Part shown: positions 1-9,549 of the stretch, piece by piece
Layout: each line of letters begins with the position of its first letter
Numbering within the stretch: position 1 is the stretch's first letter
From: Paraburkholderia phenazinium
GTDB lineage: Bacteria > Pseudomonadota > Gammaproteobacteria > Burkholderiales > Burkholderiaceae
Direction of reading: 5' to 3'
Assembly: GCF_900142845.1 (NCBI RefSeq)
Contig: NZ_FSRU01000002.1
Coordinates: 310,001 to 374,000, forward strand
DNA: 64,000 nucleotides
Made by a program: the position numbers and the translations under genes
Notes under the pieces: model-generated
Told to the model about the DNA's origin: nothing
Databases searched by the model: none
What the model saw: the letters and a program-made list of their open reading frames with translations, nothing else

Positions 1-2846
1 TCATACAGTATCCCCAGCACGATATACACCGCCGCCAACGCCGCCAGAATCAAGAGCGGCATGTCCGACAAGGACTGCTGGAACGCCTGCGCCGTCCCCT
101 GGAAACTGCCGTGGATCGTCCCCGGCATGCCGATCTCCGCCATCGTGTCGTAGATCGCCTGGGTCGCGTCCGACAACGATTTGCCCGGCGGCAAGTTGAA
201 CGAGATCGTCGAGGCCACGAACTGGCTCTGGTGATTCACCGATAACGGCGTACTCCCCGGACCAAAACTCGCAATCGCCGACAACGGAATCATCGTCTCC
301 TTCGACGTCGACACCGCCGCCCCCGACGACGCACTCGATTTGCCGCTCGCCGCAAGCGAATTGATCGCCAGGTTGCGCGCCGAATCCGACGCAATCGCCG
401 CCGCGCTCGATGCCGTCGTGCCCGCCGTGCCGCCGCCCAATGCGCTCGTGCTGCTGGTGTTGGCCACCGGCGCAGTCACCGTGCCCGCCGTCGCGTTGGT
501 GGTCTGCGCGCCGCTCGCGCTGCCCCCCGATGTACTGACGTAGATCTGCTTCAGCATGTCCGGGCTTTGCCAGTACTTCGGCGCCACTTCCATCACCACG
601 TGGTACTGGTTCAGCGGGTTGTAAATCGTCGACACCTGACGCTGGCCGAACGCGTCGTACAGCGTGTTGTCGATCTGCGCCGGCTCGATGTTCAGCCGCG
701 CCGCACTCGCGCGGTCGATCGTCACCATCGATTCGAGGCCGCCTTGCTGTTGGTCGGAATTCACGTCCGCCAGTTCGGGACGCGCCTGCAACGCCTCGGT
801 GAGTTTCGGGCCCCACGTGTACAGGTCGGTCGTCGAATCCGCCAGCAGCGTGAACTGATACTGCGCGTTCGATTGCCGTCCCCCCACGCGGATGTCCTGC
901 ACAGCCTGCAGGAAGGTGCGCACGCCCGCCACCTCGGAGAGCGGTCCGCGCAATTGCTGGATCACCTGGTCTGCCGAGACGCGCCGTCCGGGCTTCGGCT
1001 TCAACTGCACGAACATGAAGCCGGAGTTGGTCTGCCGTCCGCCGGTGTAGCCCACCGCGCCTTCCACGGCCGGGTTCTCGCCGACGATCTTCATCATCTC
1101 GGCGAATTTGCCCTTCATCGCCTGGAAGGAGGTGGACTGGTCCGCCTGAATGCCGCCGACGAGGCGGCCGGTGTCCTGCTGCGGAAAGAAGCCCTTCGGG
1201 ATGATTACGTAGAGCCACACGTTCAGCCCGATCGTGGCAAGCAGCACCAGCAGGATCAGCAGCGGATGCCGCAGCGACCAGCCGAGTGTGTGTTCGTAGC
1301 CGCGCTGCATCGACTGGAAGCCCCGTTCGAGCCAGCGCGCGAAACGTCCTTCTTCTTCACGCTCATGCGGCTCGTTGAGCAGGCGCGAGCACATCATCGG
1401 CGTAAGCGTCAGCGACACCAGCAGCGAAACCGCAATCGCGAGCGACAGCGTCAGCGCAAATTCGCGGAACAGCCGCCCGACGATGCCGCCCATCAGCAGA
1501 ATCGGCAAGAACACCGCCACCAGCGAGATGCTGATCGAGACCACCGTAAAGCCGACTTCGCGCGCGCCGCGAAACGCCGCTTCTCTGCGCGGTACGCCGT
1601 TCTCGATATGCCGCGAGATGTTTTCGAGCACCACGATCGCGTCGTCGACCACGAAGCCGGTCGCAATCGTCAGCGCCATCAGCGACAGGTTATCGATCGA
1701 AAAACCCATCAGGTACATCGCGCCGAACGTACCGATGATCGAGATCGGTACCGCCACGCTCGGAATCAGCGTCGCTCGCCAGTTGCGCAGGAACAGGAAC
1801 ACCACCATCACGACCAGCGCCACTGCGATCATCAGCGTGTGCTCGGTGTCCTTCAGCGAGGCGCGGATCGTGGTGGAGCGGTCGACCGTCGGCGTCACCT
1901 CGACGTCCGCCGGCAGCGAGGCCTTGAGTTGCGGCAGCATCGCCTTGACGCGGTCGATCGTTTCGATGATGTTCGCCCCCGGTTGGCGGGACAGGATCAC
2001 CAGCACCGAATGCTTGCCGCTGTACAGGCCGAGGTTGCGCAGGTCCTCAACCGAGTCGACCACCTCCGACACATCCGACAGATGCACGGCCGCGCCGTTG
2101 CGGTAGGCAATAATCAGGTCCTTGTACTGCGATGCCTTGCTCGCCTGATCGTTGGTGTAGAGCTGCACATGGTTCGGGCCGAATTCGATCGAGCCTTTCG
2201 GGCTGTTCGCATTCGCCGCGGCCAGCGCCGCCCGCACGTCTTCGAGTCCGATACCGTAGTGGAACAGCATCTGCGGTTCCAGTTCCACGCGCACCGCCGG
2301 ATTGGCCGAACCGCTGACGTCCACTTCGCCGATGCCGTCCACCTGCGAGAGCGATTGCTGCAACACGGTGGCGGCGGAGTCGTACAACTGCCCGGCCGTC
2401 AGCGTGTTGGAGGTCAAGGCGAGAATCAGGATCGGCGCGTCGGCCGGGTTCACCTTGTGGTACGTCGGATTGCTGCGCAGGCTCGCGGGCAGGTCGGCGC
2501 GGGCCGCGTTGATGGCGGCCTGCACGTCGCGCGCGGCGCCGTCGATGTCGCGGTTCAGCCCGAATTGCAACGTGATGCGCGTCGAGCCCACCGAGCTCTG
2601 CGAGGTCATTTCGGTGACGTCGGCAATCGAGCCCAGGTGCCGTTCGAGCGGGCTCGCCACGCTGGTGGCGACCGTCTCCGGACTCGCCCCCGGCAGGCTG
2701 GCCTGCACCGAGATGGTCGGGAAGTCGACCTGCGGCAGCGGCGCGACCGGCAGCTTCGTGAAGGCGAACACGCCGGACAGCGCAATGCCCACCGCCAGCA
2801 GCGTGGTGGCGACCGGCCGGGCAATAAACGGACGCGACAGGTTCAT
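1..2846 (-). CDS. mdtC: RND multidrug efflux permease, MdtC-like (3' end outside window)
   Basis: Inner-membrane proton-driven RND drug pump subunit, expected to form a mixed trimer with the MdtB-like protein encoded just upstream. The ATG at 2846-2844 opens a frame without stops to base 1, about 948 residues of an expected ~1040 plus an insertion. It starts MNLSRPF, and TM4 carries the conserved [14 protein letters not shown] with the paired Asp of the proton relay. It begins only 3 bases after the mdtB stop, so the two are surely co-transcribed. Around residues 770-850 (bases ~300-535) lies a Ser/Ala/Thr/Gly-rich low-complexity stretch that E. coli MdtC lacks; the family sequence resumes at MIPLSAIASF. 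The C-terminal transmembrane half is cut by the window edge, and any outer-membrane factor gene would lie beyond it. MdtC rather than another HAE1-type RND subunit is assigned by gene order and similarity. Confidence 0.93.
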   Translation of the reverse strand, partial: MNLSRPFIARPVATTLLAVGIALSGVFAFTKLPVAPLPQVDFPTISVQASLPGASPETVATSVASPLERHLGSIADVTEMTSQSSVGSTRITLQFGLNRDIDGAARDVQAAINAARADLPASLRSNPTYHKVNPADAPILILALTSNTLTAGQLYDSAATVLQQSLSQVDGIGEVDVSGSANPAVRVELEPQMLFHYGIGLEDVRAALAAANANSPKGSIEFGPNHVQLYTNDQASKASQYKDLIIAYRNGAAVHLSDVSEVVDSVEDLRNLGLYSGKHSVLVILSRQPGANIIETIDRVKAMLPQLKASLPADVEVTPTVDRSTTIRASLKDTEHTLMIAVALVVMVVFLFLRNWRATLIPSVAVPISIIGTFGAMYLMGFSIDNLSLMALTIATGFVVDDAIVVLENISRHIENGVPRREAAFRGAREVGFTVVSISISLVAVFLPILLMGGIVGRLFREFALTLSLAIAVSLLVSLTLTPMMCSRLLNEPHEREEEGRFARWLERGFQSMQRGYEHTLGWSLRHPLLILLVLLATIGLNVWLYVIIPKGFFPQQDTGRLVGGIQADQSTSFQAMKGKFAEMMKIVGENPAVEGAVGYTGGRQTNSGFMFVQLKPKPGRRVSADQVIQQLRGPLSEVAGVRTFLQAVQDIRVGGRQSNAQYQFTLLADSTTDLYTWGPKLTEALQARPELADVNSDQQQGGLESMVTIDRASAARLNIEPAQIDNTLYDAFGQRQVSTIYNPLNQYHVVMEVAPKYWQSPDMLKQIYVSTSGGSASGAQTTNATAGTVTAPVANTSSTSALGGGTAGTTASSAAAIASDSARNLAINSLAASGKSSASSGAAVSTSKETMIPLSAIASFGPGSTPLSVNHQSQFVASTISFNLPPGKSLSDATQAIYDTMAEIGMPGTIHGSFQGTAQAFQQSLSDMPLLILAALAAVYIVLGILY

Positions 2847-2849
2847 CGC

Positions 2850-5800
2850 TTAGTTCCCCGCGTCGGTGGCGGGCGGCGGGGCGTTGCGGCCGCCTTCGTC
2901 ATGCGGGTCGTGATGAAAACGCGCCCGCACGCGCCGCGCCAGCGAGTCGAACGCGAGGTAGATCACCGGCGTGGTGAACAGCGTCAGCAACTGGCTCACG
3001 ATCAGGCCGCCCGCAATCGCAATGCCGAGCGGCCGGCGCAGTTCCGAACCCGCGCCGGTGCCGAGCATCAGCGGCAGGGCGCCGAGCAGGGCCGCCATGG
3101 TGGTCATCAGGATCGGCCGGAAGCGCAGCAGGCACGCCTGGTAAATCGCCTCGCGCGGCGGCTTGCCCTGTTCGCGTTCGGCCTCGAGCGCGAAGTCGAT
3201 CATCATGATGGCGTTCTTCTTCACGATACCGATCAGCAACACGATGCCGATGATGCCGATGATGTCGAGGTCGTGCCCGGTGATCAGCAACGCGAGCAAT
3301 GCGCCGACGCCGGCCGAGGGCAGCGTCGAGAGAATCGTGATGGGGTGGATGAAGCTCTCGTAGAGTACGCCGAGCACGATATACATGGTGACGATCGCGG
3401 CGAGGATCAGGAACAGTTCGTTCGCGAGCGACGCCTGAAACGCCAGCGCCGCGCCCTGGAAGCGCGTCTGGAACGAGGCCGGCAAGCCGATGTCCTTTTC
3501 CGCCTGATTGATCGCCTTGACGGCCGCACCGAGCGACGAACCCGGCGCCAGGTTGAACGACACCGTGGTAGCGGGAAACTGGCTCAGGTGGGTCACCAGC
3601 AACGGTGCCGGCTGTTCGACGAACTTCGCGATCGACGACAGCGGCACCTGGCCGCCCGTCGAGGTGGAAGAGGGCAGGTAGATCGCGTTCAACGACTCTG
3701 TGTAGTGCTGGACCTGCGGCTGCGCTTCGAGAATCACGCGGTACTGGTTCGACTGCGTGAAGATGGTCGAGACGATGCGTTGGCCGAAGGCGTCGTACAG
3801 TGCGTTGTCGACGGTGGCCGGCGTGATGCCGTAGCGCGACGCGCTGGCGCGGTCGATTTCCACATAGACCGACTGGCCGTTCTCCTGCAGATCTGTCGCG
3901 ACGTCGGCGAGTTCAGGGGCCTGCTTGAGCCGCTCGACCAGCTTCGGCACCCAGGTCGCGAACTCGGCGATGTTCGGATCGGTCAGCATGAACTGATACT
4001 GCGTCGGGCTGACCGTCGCGTCGATGGTCAGGTCCTGCACCGGTTGCATGTACAACGAGGCGCCCGGAATGTGCGCCACATCCTTCTGCAACTGGCGGAT
4101 CACGTCGCTCGCGGTGTGGCTGCGGTCGTCGCGCGGCTTCAGGTTGATCAGCATCCGCCCGCTGTTCAGCGTGATGTTGTTGCCGTCCACGCCGATAAAC
4201 GAGGTCAGGCTCTCCACATCAGGATTCTTCAGGATCTGCGCGGCCAGTTCCTGCTGGCGCTCCGCCATCGATTCGTACGACACCGACTGCGGCGCCTGGG
4301 TGATGGCCTGGATCACGCCGGTGTCCTGCACCGGAAAGAAGCCCTTCGGAATGAACACGTACAGCACGCCGGTCAGCACCAGCGTGAGCACGGCGACAAA
4401 CAGCGTCGAGCGCTGGCGGTCCAGCACCCAGGTCAGCGCGACGGCGTAGCGCGCGATGATGTAGTCGATGAAGGCGTGCGCTTTGGTCTCGAAGCGATGC
4501 GCTTCCTTTGGCGGCGTGTGGCGCAGCAGTTTGGCGCACATCATCGGCACGAGCGTGAGCGACACCACCGCCGAAATCACGATGGTCACGGCCAGCGTGA
4601 TCGCGAATTCGTGGAACAGGCGGCCCACCACGTCGCCCATGAACAGCAGCGGAATCAGCACGGCGATCAGCGACACCGTCAGCGAGATGATGGTAAAGCC
4701 GATCTGTTTCGAGCCCTTGAGCGCCGCTTCGAGCGCCGACTCGCCCTCTTCGACATAGCGCGCGATGTTCTCGATCATCACGATGGCGTCGTCGACCACG
4801 AAGCCGGTGGCGATGGTGAGCGCCATCAGCGAGAGGTTGTCGAGCGAAAAGCCGCACAGATACATCACGGCCAGCGTGCCGATCAGCGAGAGCGGCACCG
4901 ACAGGCTCGGGATGATGGTGGCGTAGACGTTGGCGAGGAACAGGTACATCACCAGCACCACCAGCACCACCGACATCAGCAGTTCGAACTGCACGTCGCG
5001 CACCGAGGCGCGGATCGTGGTGGTCCGGTCGGTGACGATCCGCACGTTCAGCGCGGCGGGCAGCGAGGCCTGCAGTTGCGGCAGCAGCGCCTTGATGCTG
5101 TCCACCACCTGGATCACGTTCGCCCCCGGCTGGCGCTGCACGTTCAGGATGATGGCCGGTGTTCCGTCGACCCATGCGCCGAGCTTGGTGTTCTCCGCGC
5201 CCTGCACGATGGTGGCGACGTCCGTCAGCATCACCGGCCGGCCGTTCTTGTAAGCGATGACCGCGCTCTTGTAGGCGTTGGCGTCGGTCAGCTGATCGTT
5301 CGCGTTGATCGTGTAGGCGCGCGTCGGTCCGTCGAAATTGCCTTTCGGCGTATTGACGTTGAGGTTCGAAATGGTGGTGCGCAGGTCGTCGAGATTCAGA
5401 CCGTACGCCGCCAACGCACGCGGATTAGCCTGAATTCGCACAGCCGGACGCTGGCCGCCTGACAGACTCACCAGACCGACGCCGGCCACCTGCGAAATCT
5501 TCTGCGCGAGACGTGTGTCGGCCAGGTCCTGCACCTGTGTCAACGGCATGGTCTGCGAGGTGAGGGCGAGCGTGATGATCGGCGCGTCGGCCGGGTTGAC
5601 CTTGGCGTAGATCGGCGGCGCGGGCAGATCCGACGGCAGCAGGTTGCCGGCGGCGTTAATCGCGGCCTGGACTTCCTGTTCGGCGATGTCGAGCGGCAGG
5701 TCGAGGCTGAACTGCAGCGTGATGATCGACGAGCCCGCCGAGCTTTGCGACGACATCTGGTTCAGCGACGGCATCTGCCCGAACTGCCGTTCGAGCGGCG

Positions 5801-5993
5801 CCGTGACCGACGAGGTCATCACGTCCGGGCTCGCGCCCGGATAGAAGGTCTGCACCTGGATGGTCGGGTAGTCGACTTCCGGCAGCGCCGAAAGCGGCAG
5901 GAAGCGCAGCGCGACCAGCCCGACCAGCATGATTGCCGCCATCAGCAGGGCAGTGCCGACCGGGCGCAGAATAAAGGCGCGGGATGGATTCAT
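2850..5993 (-). CDS. mdtB: RND multidrug efflux permease, MdtB-like
   Basis: Full-length 1047-residue RND/HAE1 transporter, the usual length. It starts [20 protein letters not shown] (TM1), followed by the first porter-domain block ([18 protein letters not shown]). TM4 has [19 protein letters not shown] with the Asp pair, and the second half has the TM10 Lys region [16 protein letters not shown]. The gene sits between the adaptor (17-base gap) and the second permease (3-base gap), which is the mdtABC arrangement with two non-identical permeases. It exports amphiphilic drugs or bile-salt-like compounds across the inner membrane into a TolC-type channel; the substrate cannot be told from sequence. 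The C-terminal tail is His/Asp/Pro-rich and probably cytoplasmic. Confidence 0.95.
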   Translation of the reverse strand: MNPSRAFILRPVGTALLMAAIMLVGLVALRFLPLSALPEVDYPTIQVQTFYPGASPDVMTSSVTAPLERQFGQMPSLNQMSSQSSAGSSIITLQFSLDLPLDIAEQEVQAAINAAGNLLPSDLPAPPIYAKVNPADAPIITLALTSQTMPLTQVQDLADTRLAQKISQVAGVGLVSLSGGQRPAVRIQANPRALAAYGLNLDDLRTTISNLNVNTPKGNFDGPTRAYTINANDQLTDANAYKSAVIAYKNGRPVMLTDVATIVQGAENTKLGAWVDGTPAIILNVQRQPGANVIQVVDSIKALLPQLQASLPAALNVRIVTDRTTTIRASVRDVQFELLMSVVLVVLVMYLFLANVYATIIPSLSVPLSLIGTLAVMYLCGFSLDNLSLMALTIATGFVVDDAIVMIENIARYVEEGESALEAALKGSKQIGFTIISLTVSLIAVLIPLLFMGDVVGRLFHEFAITLAVTIVISAVVSLTLVPMMCAKLLRHTPPKEAHRFETKAHAFIDYIIARYAVALTWVLDRQRSTLFVAVLTLVLTGVLYVFIPKGFFPVQDTGVIQAITQAPQSVSYESMAERQQELAAQILKNPDVESLTSFIGVDGNNITLNSGRMLINLKPRDDRSHTASDVIRQLQKDVAHIPGASLYMQPVQDLTIDATVSPTQYQFMLTDPNIAEFATWVPKLVERLKQAPELADVATDLQENGQSVYVEIDRASASRYGITPATVDNALYDAFGQRIVSTIFTQSNQYRVILEAQPQVQHYTESLNAIYLPSSTSTGGQVPLSSIAKFVEQPAPLLVTHLSQFPATTVSFNLAPGSSLGAAVKAINQAEKDIGLPASFQTRFQGAALAFQASLANELFLILAAIVTMYIVLGVLYESFIHPITILSTLPSAGVGALLALLITGHDLDIIGIIGIVLLIGIVKKNAIMMIDFALEAEREQGKPPREAIYQACLLRFRPILMTTMAALLGALPLMLGTGAGSELRRPLGIAIAGGLIVSQLLTLFTTPVIYLAFDSLARRVRARFHHDPHDEGGRNAPPPATDAGN

Positions 5994-6010
5994 GCGGGTT
6001 CAGTCAGCCT

Positions 6011-7408
6011 TTATTCCGAAGCTTGCGCCGGGTGTTTGTGATGATGCGCATGCGCGCCGGACGCGCCCCATGCACCCCACGCGCCCGATGCGCCGTGCGG
6101 ACCGGAAGCGCCGCGTGCTCCCGAAGCGCCGCGCGGACGGTCCGCCGGAATCGTGATCTTCGCGCCTTCCTTCAGACGGTCGGAGCCGTCGATTACCACC
6201 CGCTCGCCAGGCTGCAGGCCGGTGGCGATGCTGGTGCGTTCGCCGTCCACGGGGCCGATCTTGACCGGCCGCACGGTGACCGTGCTGTCGTCCTTCACCA
6301 CGTACACGAACTGGCCCATCGAGCCGTTCAGCACGGCGGAGGTCGGCACGATCACGGCGTCGTGAATCGTATCCACCAGCAGCCGCGCGTTGACGAACTG
6401 GTTGGGGAACAGCAGGCTGTCGTCGTTGTTGAACATGGCGCGCAGCTTGAGCGTGCCGGTGGTGGTGTCGATCTGGTTGTCGAGCGTCTCGAGCGTGCCG
6501 CCCGCGAGCGAGGTGGTGTTGCTGCGGTCGTACGCCGTCACCGACAGCTTCGCGCCCGCTTGCACCTGCTTCATGATTTGCGGCAGGCTGTCTTCGGAGA
6601 CGGTGAAGATCACGCTGATGGGCTGCAATTGCGTGATCACGACAAGCCCGTTGGTCAGGCTGGGCGTGACGTAGTTGCCGGGGTCGACCTGGCGCAGACC
6701 CACGCGGCCCGATACGGGCGCGGTGATGCGCGCGTAGATCAGGTCGAGCTTGTAGGTGTCGATGTTGGCCTGATCCGACTTCACGGTGCCGATGTACTGT
6801 TGCACCAGCGACGCTTGCGTGTCCACCTGCTGACTCGCGATCGAATCCTGGGCGAGCAGCGTCTGATAACGCTTCAGGTCGAGGCGGGCGGTTTGCAGCA
6901 GCGCCTGGTCGCGCGCCAGCGCGCCCTCGGCGTTTTCAAGCGAGATCTGATACGGGCGCGGGTCGATCTGCGCGAGCAGGTCGCCCTTCTTGACCATCTG
7001 GCCTTCCTGGAACGCGACCGTTTGCAGCGTGCCGCTCAACTGCGTCTGCACGGTGACGGTGGCAAGCGGCGTGACCGTGCCGAGTGCGGTCAGCACGACC
7101 GGCATGTCGCCTTGCGTCGCGGTGGCGACGTGCACCGGCTGCGCCAGGTTGGCGAACGCGCCAGGGCCGCCGCGGCCGTGGCGGCCGCCGCCCTCGCTCT
7201 GCGCCGCCGCGCCGCCGGCCGGGCCGCCCCATGGATGCCAGCGCCACACCACAATGCCCGCGACGACCAGCGCGGCGACGATCAGTCCGATAGTGCGCCC
7301 CCGATGCCGTTTGCCGCCGCTCTTTGTCTGGCTGGTCCCGGCGGTGGACGGCTGGTGCGCCGGGGCGGGTGTGCGAGAAGTTTCCGAATGCTGTTGTTGT
7401 TCGTCCAT
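6011..7408 (-). CDS. mdtA: RND periplasmic adaptor (membrane fusion protein), MdtA-like
   Basis: 465-residue adaptor that links the RND permeases to an outer-membrane channel. After a Ser/Thr/Lys-rich cytoplasmic stretch there is one N-terminal transmembrane anchor (IGLIVAALVVAGIVVWRW, about residues 40-57) and a Gly-rich linker. Then come the lipoyl/barrel-sandwich half motifs (VTVQTQLSGTLQTVAFQEGQ and ITAPVSGRVGLRQVDPGNYV) flanking an alpha-hairpin with conserved Gln/Leu-rich heptads. The C-terminus (after about residue 430) is a low-complexity Gly/Ala/Ser/His tail of GASGA-like repeats, absent from E. coli MdtA. It is first in the pump operon, 245 bases downstream of an IclR regulator on the same strand; that gap may hold the operon promoter, but I see no convincing -35/-10. 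Confidence 0.94.
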   Translation of the reverse strand: MDEQQQHSETSRTPAPAHQPSTAGTSQTKSGGKRHRGRTIGLIVAALVVAGIVVWRWHPWGGPAGGAAAQSEGGGRHGRGGPGAFANLAQPVHVATATQGDMPVVLTALGTVTPLATVTVQTQLSGTLQTVAFQEGQMVKKGDLLAQIDPRPYQISLENAEGALARDQALLQTARLDLKRYQTLLAQDSIASQQVDTQASLVQQYIGTVKSDQANIDTYKLDLIYARITAPVSGRVGLRQVDPGNYVTPSLTNGLVVITQLQPISVIFTVSEDSLPQIMKQVQAGAKLSVTAYDRSNTTSLAGGTLETLDNQIDTTTGTLKLRAMFNNDDSLLFPNQFVNARLLVDTIHDAVIVPTSAVLNGSMGQFVYVVKDDSTVTVRPVKIGPVDGERTSIATGLQPGERVVIDGSDRLKEGAKITIPADRPRGASGARGASGPHGASGAWGAWGASGAHAHHHKHPAQASE

Positions 7409-7653
7409 CGATTCGATCAGGTAACGGGCGTGGAGTTAGGCAGGTGTGCGAAATGCAACACGTTGGACAGCGCGGATCGGCCACAGCAAGCTGGACGAAA
7501 GCATGATCGTACGTCCCTGGCTTCCTTACCGTCCAGTGATGTATTTTTCTGTTGGTTACGCGCGTTACACCGCGCGGACCGCTGCGTGCCGCACGTGGCG
7601 GCGCGTGCCGGCAGCGGTCCGGCGGGTCCTCGTGGAATGGGCCGCGCAGCCGC

Positions 7654-8490
7654 TCAATTGTCCAGCCGCCGTCCTGGCGTGCCGCCAATTTCGAGGGCAA
7701 TGTTGGCGATGCATTCGAGCAGCAGCGGCGCCGCGCGCGTCATCAGCCAGTCGCGTGGGCACTGGTGGGCGGAGCCGCCGCAATTGACCGCATAGCGCTC
7801 GCCGGATGGGCCGATGAAACCGGCCGCGATCGCGTTCAGCCCGTCGTGCCACTCGCCGGTGGCAATCGCGAAGCCATGGGCGGCGGTTTCCTGCAGCGCC
7901 TGGCCGAGCCGGTTGCTAATTTGCCCCCAGTCGTCGCCTTCGGCAGCCTGCAGCCCAAGCAGCAGTTTTTGACGCTCGGGCTCTGACAGCACGGCCAGAT
8001 AGGCGCGGCCGACAGCGGTGCGGCTCAGGTTCATCCGCGACCCGATGTCGAGCCGCGACACCAGCACGGCCGAGCGCGGCTTGATGGCGTCGATGACCAC
8101 CATGTCGAGCCGGTCGCGCACGGCCAGATGCACGGACAGCGAGGTGCGTTCGGCGAGATCGATCAGGAACGGCCGCGAGCGCGCGCGAATATCGAAGTTG
8201 CGCAGAAATCCGTTGCTCAATTCCAGCACGGACGAAGTCAGCACGAAACGTTCGCTGTCCGGCAGGCGAAACAGAAACCCGGCGCTGACAAGCGTCGCAG
8301 TGATGCGCGACACGGTCGGTTTCGGAATGCCCGTGAGCTCGGTCAGTTCGCGGTTGCTGAGCGGGGAATCGGCTGCCGCGATACAGCGCAGCACGGTCAG
8401 GCCGCGCGCGAGCGCCGTAACTTCGTCTCCTGAGCCGTCTTTTTCCTTGACGGGATCGGTGCCGCGGGGGAGCATGGATTCGTGGGTCAT
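7654..8490 (-). CDS. IclR-family transcriptional regulator
   Basis: 278-residue IclR regulator. The N-terminal winged helix is clear: VTALARGLTVLRCIAAADSP, then LSNRELTELTGIPKPTVSRITATL with the recognition helix. The C-terminal IclR effector domain follows (LAERTSLSVHLAVRDRLDMV, TAVGRAYLAVL, and ATGEWHDGLNAIAAGFIGPSG). IclR proteins bind a small effector in that domain and usually repress or activate nearby catabolic or efflux genes. It lies upstream of and co-directional with mdtABC, so it could control the pump, but it may control something else. A perfect palindrome 11 bases upstream of its ATG suggests autoregulation. The ATG at 8490-8488 has only a weak AATGAG-like ribosome site. Confidence 0.9.
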   Translation of the reverse strand: MTHESMLPRGTDPVKEKDGSGDEVTALARGLTVLRCIAAADSPLSNRELTELTGIPKPTVSRITATLVSAGFLFRLPDSERFVLTSSVLELSNGFLRNFDIRARSRPFLIDLAERTSLSVHLAVRDRLDMVVIDAIKPRSAVLVSRLDIGSRMNLSRTAVGRAYLAVLSEPERQKLLLGLQAAEGDDWGQISNRLGQALQETAAHGFAIATGEWHDGLNAIAAGFIGPSGERYAVNCGGSAHQCPRDWLMTRAAPLLLECIANIALEIGGTPGRRLDN

Positions 8491-8500
8491 CTCATTATTG

Positions 8501-8515
8501 TGAAACTTTGTTTCA
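8501..8515. promoter_or_regulatory. Palindromic operator upstream of the IclR-family gene
   Basis: The 15-base sequence TGAAACTTTGTTTCA is a perfect dyad of two TGAAAC arms around TTT. It lies 11 bases upstream of the IclR gene's start codon. Members of this family, such as KdgR, are known to bind TGAAA-type dyads, so it is probably the binding site of the protein encoded next to it. That link is inferred from position and form. Confidence 0.65.
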
Positions 8516-8659
8516 TTTTACACATTTGTGCTGTGCCGCCGAACCGGAAGCGGCAGTGCCGAACTTGCACCATAATGACGCATGCTGGCCCTATTTGATA
8601 TGACGATTCATTGTAATAGAAGGGTGCCGCCGACAGTGCCCGGCTGCATTAGATTTTGC

Positions 8660-8686
8660 TTGACTTAGTCAGCATAACCGTAAAAA
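8660..8686 (+). promoter_or_regulatory. Possible sigma70 promoter for the 8.7-8.9 kb RNA
   Basis: TTGACT at 8660-8665 is followed 15 bases later by TAAAAA (8681-8686), or by AAAAAT (8683-8688) at the ideal 17-base spacing. It would start a transcript at about 8693-8697, just before the first base of the predicted closing stem of the candidate RNA. The spacing is not perfect, so confidence is low. Confidence 0.35.
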
Positions 8687-8694
8687 ATGGAATC

Positions 8695-8908
8695 ACATTT
8701 CGAAAGGTAGGCTTGCGTGTGAGTTCGGCACGGTAGCCTCAGCCTCGCCCGACATGCTCTACAGCCCGGGCCAGCAAGGCGCCAACGGCAATTCACGCGT
8801 GTGGCGCTGTCAGGCGACGCTTTCGAATCCCCTCTCTCAGGTTCTAGCACGGCCCTCGGAATGGCTAGAACTTTTTAAGGCGTCACGGTCACGTGACGCC
8901 TTTTTTTT
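8695..8908 (+). ncRNA. Candidate structured non-coding RNA with tandem 3' hairpins
   Basis: No credible protein is encoded here, yet the plus strand folds well. TTCGAAAG (8699-8706) pairs with CTTTCGAA (8820-8827), closing a ~130-base domain. Inside it, GCGTGTGAGTT pairs with AATTCACGCGT (11 pairs including three G-U). A second hairpin is GTTCTAGC (8841-8848) with GCTAGAAC (8864-8871), followed by five T. A third, GGCGTCACG/CGTGACGCC, ends in eight T and is a canonical terminator. With the possible promoter at 8660, the transcript would be about 210 bases. I do not recognise a 6S, SRP, tmRNA, RNase P or riboswitch signature, and no gene lies downstream on this strand before 9782. A free small RNA is the best reading. 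Confidence 0.5.
8879..8908 (+). terminator. Strong rho-independent terminator
   Basis: Nine perfect base pairs (GGCGTCACG at 8879-8887 and CGTGACGCC at 8892-8900) close a four-base loop and are followed by TTTTTTTT at 8901-8908. The T run lies only on the plus-strand side, so it ends a rightward transcript, although no rightward CDS precedes it. Confidence 0.85.
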
Positions 8909-9048
8909 CGTCCGTGAACTAGATATTGGCGGATGAGAAGGAGAGGGCGCGCGGCGTGGCGCCGCAATATCTCTTTATTTAATGCGTATTGAATCGACTC
9001 GTATTGCGCGATTGCGGCAAGCGGAATGAAACAGGGTGATGCGTCTAT

Positions 9049-9429
9049 CTAGCGTGTCACGAGCGATACGGTCGCGATTCCCAGCACCGTCATCACCAGC
9101 GACGTGGACACGTGAATGGCAATTTCGCCGGCGGCCCAACCGAAACGACCTTCCTGCAAGCGCTGGACGACTTCGGCGGAGAAGGTCGAAAAGGTGGACA
9201 GGCCGCCCATCAGCCCGGTGATGACGAAGAGCCGCCACTCGGGGGCCAGCTCGGGCAAGCGGGCAAAGAACGCCACGGCGACGCCGATGACATAACCGGC
9301 AATCACGTTGGCGGCGAGGGTGCCGAGCGGCAGGGCGGGGAAGACCCCGTTCAGACGGATACCGAGAAACCAGCGGAACAGTGAACCCAGTGCACCGCCG
9401 ATACCCACTGCGACAATAGATAAATACAT
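9049..9429 (-). CDS. crcB: Fluoride channel/exporter CrcB (Fluc)
   Basis: 126-residue four-helix membrane protein that dimerises as a dual-topology fluoride channel and lowers cytoplasmic fluoride. It shows [19 protein letters not shown] in TM1, [17 protein letters not shown] in TM2 with the conserved Asn, and the signature [16 protein letters not shown] in TM3, followed by TM4. I chose the ATG at 9429 (MYLSIVAV), which gives the usual family length. A longer reading from 9492 would place coding sequence next to the riboswitch and adds 21 residues not typical of the family. The start has no strong Shine-Dalgarno. The fluoride riboswitch in its leader fixes the identity almost beyond doubt. 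Confidence 0.96.
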   Translation of the reverse strand: MYLSIVAVGIGGALGSLFRWFLGIRLNGVFPALPLGTLAANVIAGYVIGVAVAFFARLPELAPEWRLFVITGLMGGLSTFSTFSAEVVQRLQEGRFGWAAGEIAIHVSTSLVMTVLGIATVSLVTR

Positions 9430-9497
9430 GGAAGGACGCCTGGCAAGGTCGACAAACCGGGGTGAGCGCAGACACGGCGTATCCGCAATCATCCGGG

Positions 9498-9549
9498 CAT
9501 GCAGGCATCATCAGCCCTGTCTGGGCGGTTAAAGGAGAATGCCATCTCC
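9498..9549 (-). ncRNA. Fluoride riboswitch (crcB motif) in the crcB leader
   Basis: Reading leftward from 9549 the transcript begins GGAGATGGCATTCTCC, continues through TTTAACCGCCC and AGGGCTGATGATGCC, and ends near GCCTGCATGC. These are the hallmark blocks of the crcB motif: GGCAT/ATGCC closing pairs, the CCGCC...GG(C)TGATG pseudoknot segments and the unpaired TAA. It lies about 70 bases before the crcB start, as expected of a fluoride-responsive switch that turns on the exporter. The expression platform between 9430 and 9497 was not resolved. Confidence 0.93.

Noticed and set aside
567..5462. A 1631-codon rightward open frame opposite both RND permease genes
   Set aside because: The product is Arg/His/Gln/Asp-rich with no domain, and it mirrors two complete RND proteins on the other strand; such frames arise from high GC3 bias.
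5984..7795. A 603-codon rightward frame opposite mdtA
   Set aside because: Composition is that of an antisense shadow, while the minus strand encodes a complete adaptor protein.
8695..8908. Identification of the structured RNA as 6S, SRP, tmRNA or RNase P RNA
   Set aside because: None of the conserved sequence blocks of these RNAs (for example the SRP GGAAGGAAGCAG tetraloop region) could be found, so it is left unassigned.
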